Below the pieces are notes generated by a model. That model was not told the DNA's origin, searched no databases, and was given only the letters and a program-made list of their open reading frames with translations. DNA of 64,000 bases from Sesamum alatum (lineage: Eukaryota; Streptophyta; Magnoliopsida; Lamiales; Pedaliaceae): NCBI GenBank assembly GCA_034509735.1, contig JACGWO010000010.1, forward strand, positions 7,825,193-7,889,192, given 5' to 3'. The first letter of the stretch is position 1; each line of letters starts with the position of its first letter. Positions 60,467 through 64,000 of the stretch are shown piece by piece. Made by a program: the position numbers and the translations under genes.

Positions 60467-62357
60467 AAATGGTGTTATCTGAAGAACACTTTCCTGGTAG
60501 ACATCAGAGCTCTATCAGCAGATGGACAAGATACATACATCAGAGTGGATTCTTTTGAGTTAGATAAGAATTTATGCCAACAAATATTCAGGTGTTCACC
60601 ATCTTGCTATGCAGATATTTATATTATCTTATGAATTTTTTGACTTTCTCTATTGTTGGCCAGCAGTTGAACTCAAGATAACTAACATTCAATCATGAGA
60701 AAATCTCTTTTCATAAGATACATGCATTACTTGTTTACTAGAAACTACATGCAACATGCTGGCTTGATTGTACTATTATTTCACTGCATGGCATGCTCTT
60801 GATGAATATGGCTTACATTTGAACTTTATTTAACTCATATGACACGAGAAAAATTGATCACATCAGAAAGAGAGATCTTGTAAGTTGTGTGCATTTCAAT
60901 TCACAAGGAAGTATGATGATTGGAAATTACATGAAAAAAGCAGCTGCGAGTATCAACACCTTAAATCTTGCGCATTAGTCAAATAATATCATTATCAAAC
61001 ATTAGTGAACTTCATTTGAATTCTTTGTAAAACATCATGACTGGAAGCTGAAAGGTATAATAACCATGTGCTCTTTGGTGAACTTTTCCTCAGAAGTTTA
61101 GCACAATATGATAAGCATTTCTTTTTCTTTTTCTTGTGTTTTTGTTTTTGTTTTTTTTATTTTTTTGTTGCCATATTAGATTTCAAATATATATATGAAG
61201 TTTAGCAAAATCATTACTTGTATCAGTATATGAGATGAATGTCTTAATTAAGAAAAGATTAACATGATGAAATTGATGGTGTCATAATCGACCTCTTAGA
61301 AGAAGATAAAGTACAAGCAAGTTGGAATTTCTTTTACTTCAATGTAAAATTTTATTACCTTTCACCTGTATAATTCTGATCTTAGGGCACACTGGAAGAG
61401 GGACTAGAAATTGCTGTGAAAAGATTATCAAGAACCTCCACTCAAGGACTTGATGAGTTCAAGAATGAAGCAATCTTTATAGCCAAACTTCATCATCGGA
61501 ATCTTGTGAGGCTTCTTGGATGCTGCATTCAAGGAGAGCAAAACATGTTGATCTATGAATATACGCATAACAAAAGCCTAGATGTGATTCTATTTGGTAA
61601 GAATTATAACTTTGCTACAGGCAGAAAATTGCATGTCCTAAATGTAGATTGAATTGCAGCAGCAGGCAAAGTTACCGATTATCATCCACTACTGCTAGTC
61701 TCCCTAACCAAAATTATTGCTACAAGAAAATGATCATTCATTTTGTACTTGATGCTACACCATCAGCATATTCTAGTACACAGAGTGACTTGTCATCTTC
61801 AAGCATCCTACAACACACAGCAAGTACAGCCACCCCAAAGATTTAACATTACATCAACATTTTATTACTCCAAAGCAAAATTATTCCTCAATGAATCAAC
61901 ATGATTTTCCCACATCCAGATTATGGATGACTGTATTATGACCCACAAATTTCCCCAAGTTTGAGTTACTCCAAGTCACTGGGAACATGCATAGGTTCAT
62001 GGTATAACAGTAGAGGACTTATATATAGTGATATATTGCTAGATGCTGACATGAACCCAAAGATATCAGACTTTGGATCAGCAAGAAGTTTCGGAGGGAA
62101 TGAGACAGCAGCTAAAACACACCGAGTTGTTGGAACATAGTAAGAACCTCAACAACTCATCATAAATACTTTACTCCCTATCACTTGTAACATTATCAAA
62201 TGCCCTATTGCAGTGGCTACATGTCCCAGAATATACGGGGGATTGCCTATTTCAGTAAAGTTAGATGTATTTAGCTTTTGCGTGCTAGTACTAGAAATTG
62301 TAAGCGGAAAGAGAAACAGAGGATTTTCACACAGTGAGCACCATCTTAACCTTGAGA
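60467..62357 (+). pseudogene. S-domain receptor kinase fragments (copy 2)
   Basis: Partner of 23262-25150: extracellular end at 60467-60565, kinase exon at 61386-61596, DFG exon at about 62013-62139, and last piece at 62214-62357. Same missing HRD motif and frameshift. Confidence 0.9.
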
Positions 62358-63743
62358 GTTCAGACGATCCGAAGCGAATCTGTAGAGAGAGGGGCGTGGT
62401 GCGACTGAGCGTGGTGCGGCGTTGTGCGGCAGTGCAGCTGAGCATGGTGCGGCGGTGCGTGGTGCGGCGGTGCAGCTGAGCGTGGTGCGGCTGAGCGTCT
62501 GAGCGGCGAAGCGGCTGAGCGTGGTGCTGGTTGAGGGAGAGAGGGGCTAGGGTTTTGGGGGGAAAATAAATGCTGAAACAAACATACTGGTTGAGGGAGA
62601 GACAAACAGAGGTTACTGTATTTACTTATTTACCTAATAAATGTATAAATTACTAATATATGTATATTACATACAGAGAGTATATTGATAAATAAAAAAT
62701 TAAATTAAAAAAAGAACAAAGAGAGAAAATTATAAAGAAAAAAAATAGCGCCAATCTTAACGGTCAAAATAATTTATATAGTGATAAGATGAAAATTATT
62801 GTCACTTAATACATATTTTTAGTGACAACTTTTAAATTATTATTTGATTTTTTTATCACTAATATCATATTTTCTTGTAGTGCATGACAATTAGCCATGA
62901 TTAAATATCTTAATTTAATAATTATAATTATAAATTTAATTAATTATATTTCTTAATAAATTTAAAATTTACATATAAAAAATACAATAATTACAATTGT
63001 TTAAAAATGACCACCCGTTATTTCAAAAATATATAATAATTACAATTATAATTTAAAAATTATCATTAATAATTTAATATTTTAATAAGTGTCTATTGCC
63101 TGTCCACTTTTGAATTTGGGTTTATATCAAGTTAAAAATTTCAACATCCTGCAATATAATAGGAACGTCTATACATACAATCACACAAATCAAGGATTAA
63201 TGGGATGTGATCAAAGTCTTTAAGAGTGCATGATATATTACTGCCTATGTCTTTGAAATATTACTTTTATAATTAATTATACAAACTTAAACTAATAATA
63301 ATCATTCTGAATTGTCTTCTTGGTCGTCACCCTGCTCATCTGTTTCATAAAGTAGCTGTTATATTGTTGGGACGAAAATTGGGGCGGCTATTGGGACTAC
63401 AGTTTGTCGCAAAAAAGGATCATCACCCTACCGTTCCAATTAAATTTTCGGTCGTCCCAAATGTTGTGCCTAAGTTGGGAGGGATCACATGTCGTCCCAA
63501 ATGTTGTCACAAACTATTTCCTACAAAAATATTGGAACGACATTTGGAACGATTTTGGGACAGTTACTTTTTTAGTGCTATATTCGGACGGAATTTGGGA
63601 CGAACAATTTATTTTGGGACAATACTTGTTGGCATAAGACCTTCCGTTCCAAGTCCGTCCTAAATCGTCCCAATACGGTGCCAAAGTGAGATGACTATTG
63701 GAACAAATGTTGGCCGTCCCAACATCGTCTTTTTTTTGTAGTG

Positions 63744-64000
63744 TTATATTATTCATTGAATAAATTCAATTAATAAAAGTAATATATTATAATATATATG
63801 AGTAAACATGAAATGTTATTAGTTTTTTAATTTGTTCTCGTGACTAAAATAATCTGATCAAAACTACATAATAGAACAATTATACATGGCAATAAACATG
63901 GATGCCTAATTAATAGTGTAGTTAGACCAATAACTGCACTCTTAAATATTTAATAAATTGAAGTTTGATCAATAAACTTATATTACATGATTTTTCCAAC
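63744..64000. repeat. Start of block A' (copy 2), cut by window end
   Basis: Partner of 26536-26793, beginning right after the GTAGTG end of element X. Shows that the A-X-A' arrangement predates the 37 kb duplication. Confidence 0.92.

Larger units (their letters stand above)
58296..63743. mobile_element. Element X, gene-capturing CACTA-like transposon (copy 2)
   Basis: Partner of 21092-26535, with the same truncated left end, same cargo and TTTTTTTGTAGTG right end. Almost no substitutions against copy 1. Confidence 0.85.
37409..64000 (+). repeat. Tandem segmental duplication, copy 2 (partner 1-26793)
   Basis: Second, incomplete copy of the 37.2 kb period, running off the window end at the equivalent of 26793. 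By eye the part from about 46 kb onward is nearly free of substitutions against copy 1. The CACTA part (37.4-45.4 kb) shows scattered substitutions, for example several within the transposase-associated exon. Homopolymer lengths differ often, which may partly be sequencing or assembly noise. I infer a young duplication or local gene conversion. Confidence 0.97.

Overview
The window looks like nuclear DNA of a flowering plant, probably a eudicot. It is strongly AT-rich and has spliceosomal introns. It carries plant CACTA, MULE and hAT transposons, fragments of plant gene families, and two snRNA genes with the plant upstream sequence element. I found no intact protein-coding gene. The only genes that look intact are one U1 and one U2 snRNA gene, both on the minus strand (33468-34139).

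Large scale: bases 1-26793 recur at 37409-64000 in the same order and orientation, with a period of about 37.2 kb. The window therefore shows one full period and about 70% of the next of a tandem segmental duplication. Both outer edges lie outside the window. Nested elements, target-site duplications and even pseudogene lesions are mostly shared, so most insertions predate the duplication.

Layout of one period (copy 1, then copy 2): (i) a CACTA transposon (1-8079, left end missing; 36954-45456) with a decayed TNP2-type transposase split by a hAT element, and a five-exon Transposase_24-type second gene that is broken differently in each copy; (ii) a stretch matching the 5' flank of the U2 gene, a second CACTA fragment, and short LTR-like repeats (8080-10600; 45457-47800); (iii) block P, a 3.5 kb MULE with 9-bp target-site duplication containing a hAT-like element that in turn contains another MULE (11259-14764; 48479-51982), then a 258-bp MITE; (iv) block A (16027-21091; 53243-58295), with a MULE carrying a GRF zinc-finger fragment and a second MULE; (v) element X (21092-26535; 58296-63743), a CACTA-like element carrying exon-intron pieces of an antiquitin-type aldehyde dehydrogenase (ALDH7) and of an S-domain receptor kinase; (vi) block A' (26536-31370), a second copy of A that lacks the GRF MULE and so shows its empty site. 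Between the two periods (31370-36953, single copy here) lie an unclassified stretch, the U1 and U2 genes, the U2 5' flank, a third copy of the MULE core and CACTA debris.

Functionally, the U1/U2 pair is the only part with a convincing cellular role. The rest is a record of nested transposition, gene-fragment capture and repeated duplication. The most notable parts are the U1-U2 snRNA cluster inside a transposon-rich tandem duplication, the gene-capturing element X lying exactly at a duplication breakpoint, and the phylogenetically dated nested MULE/hAT insertions.
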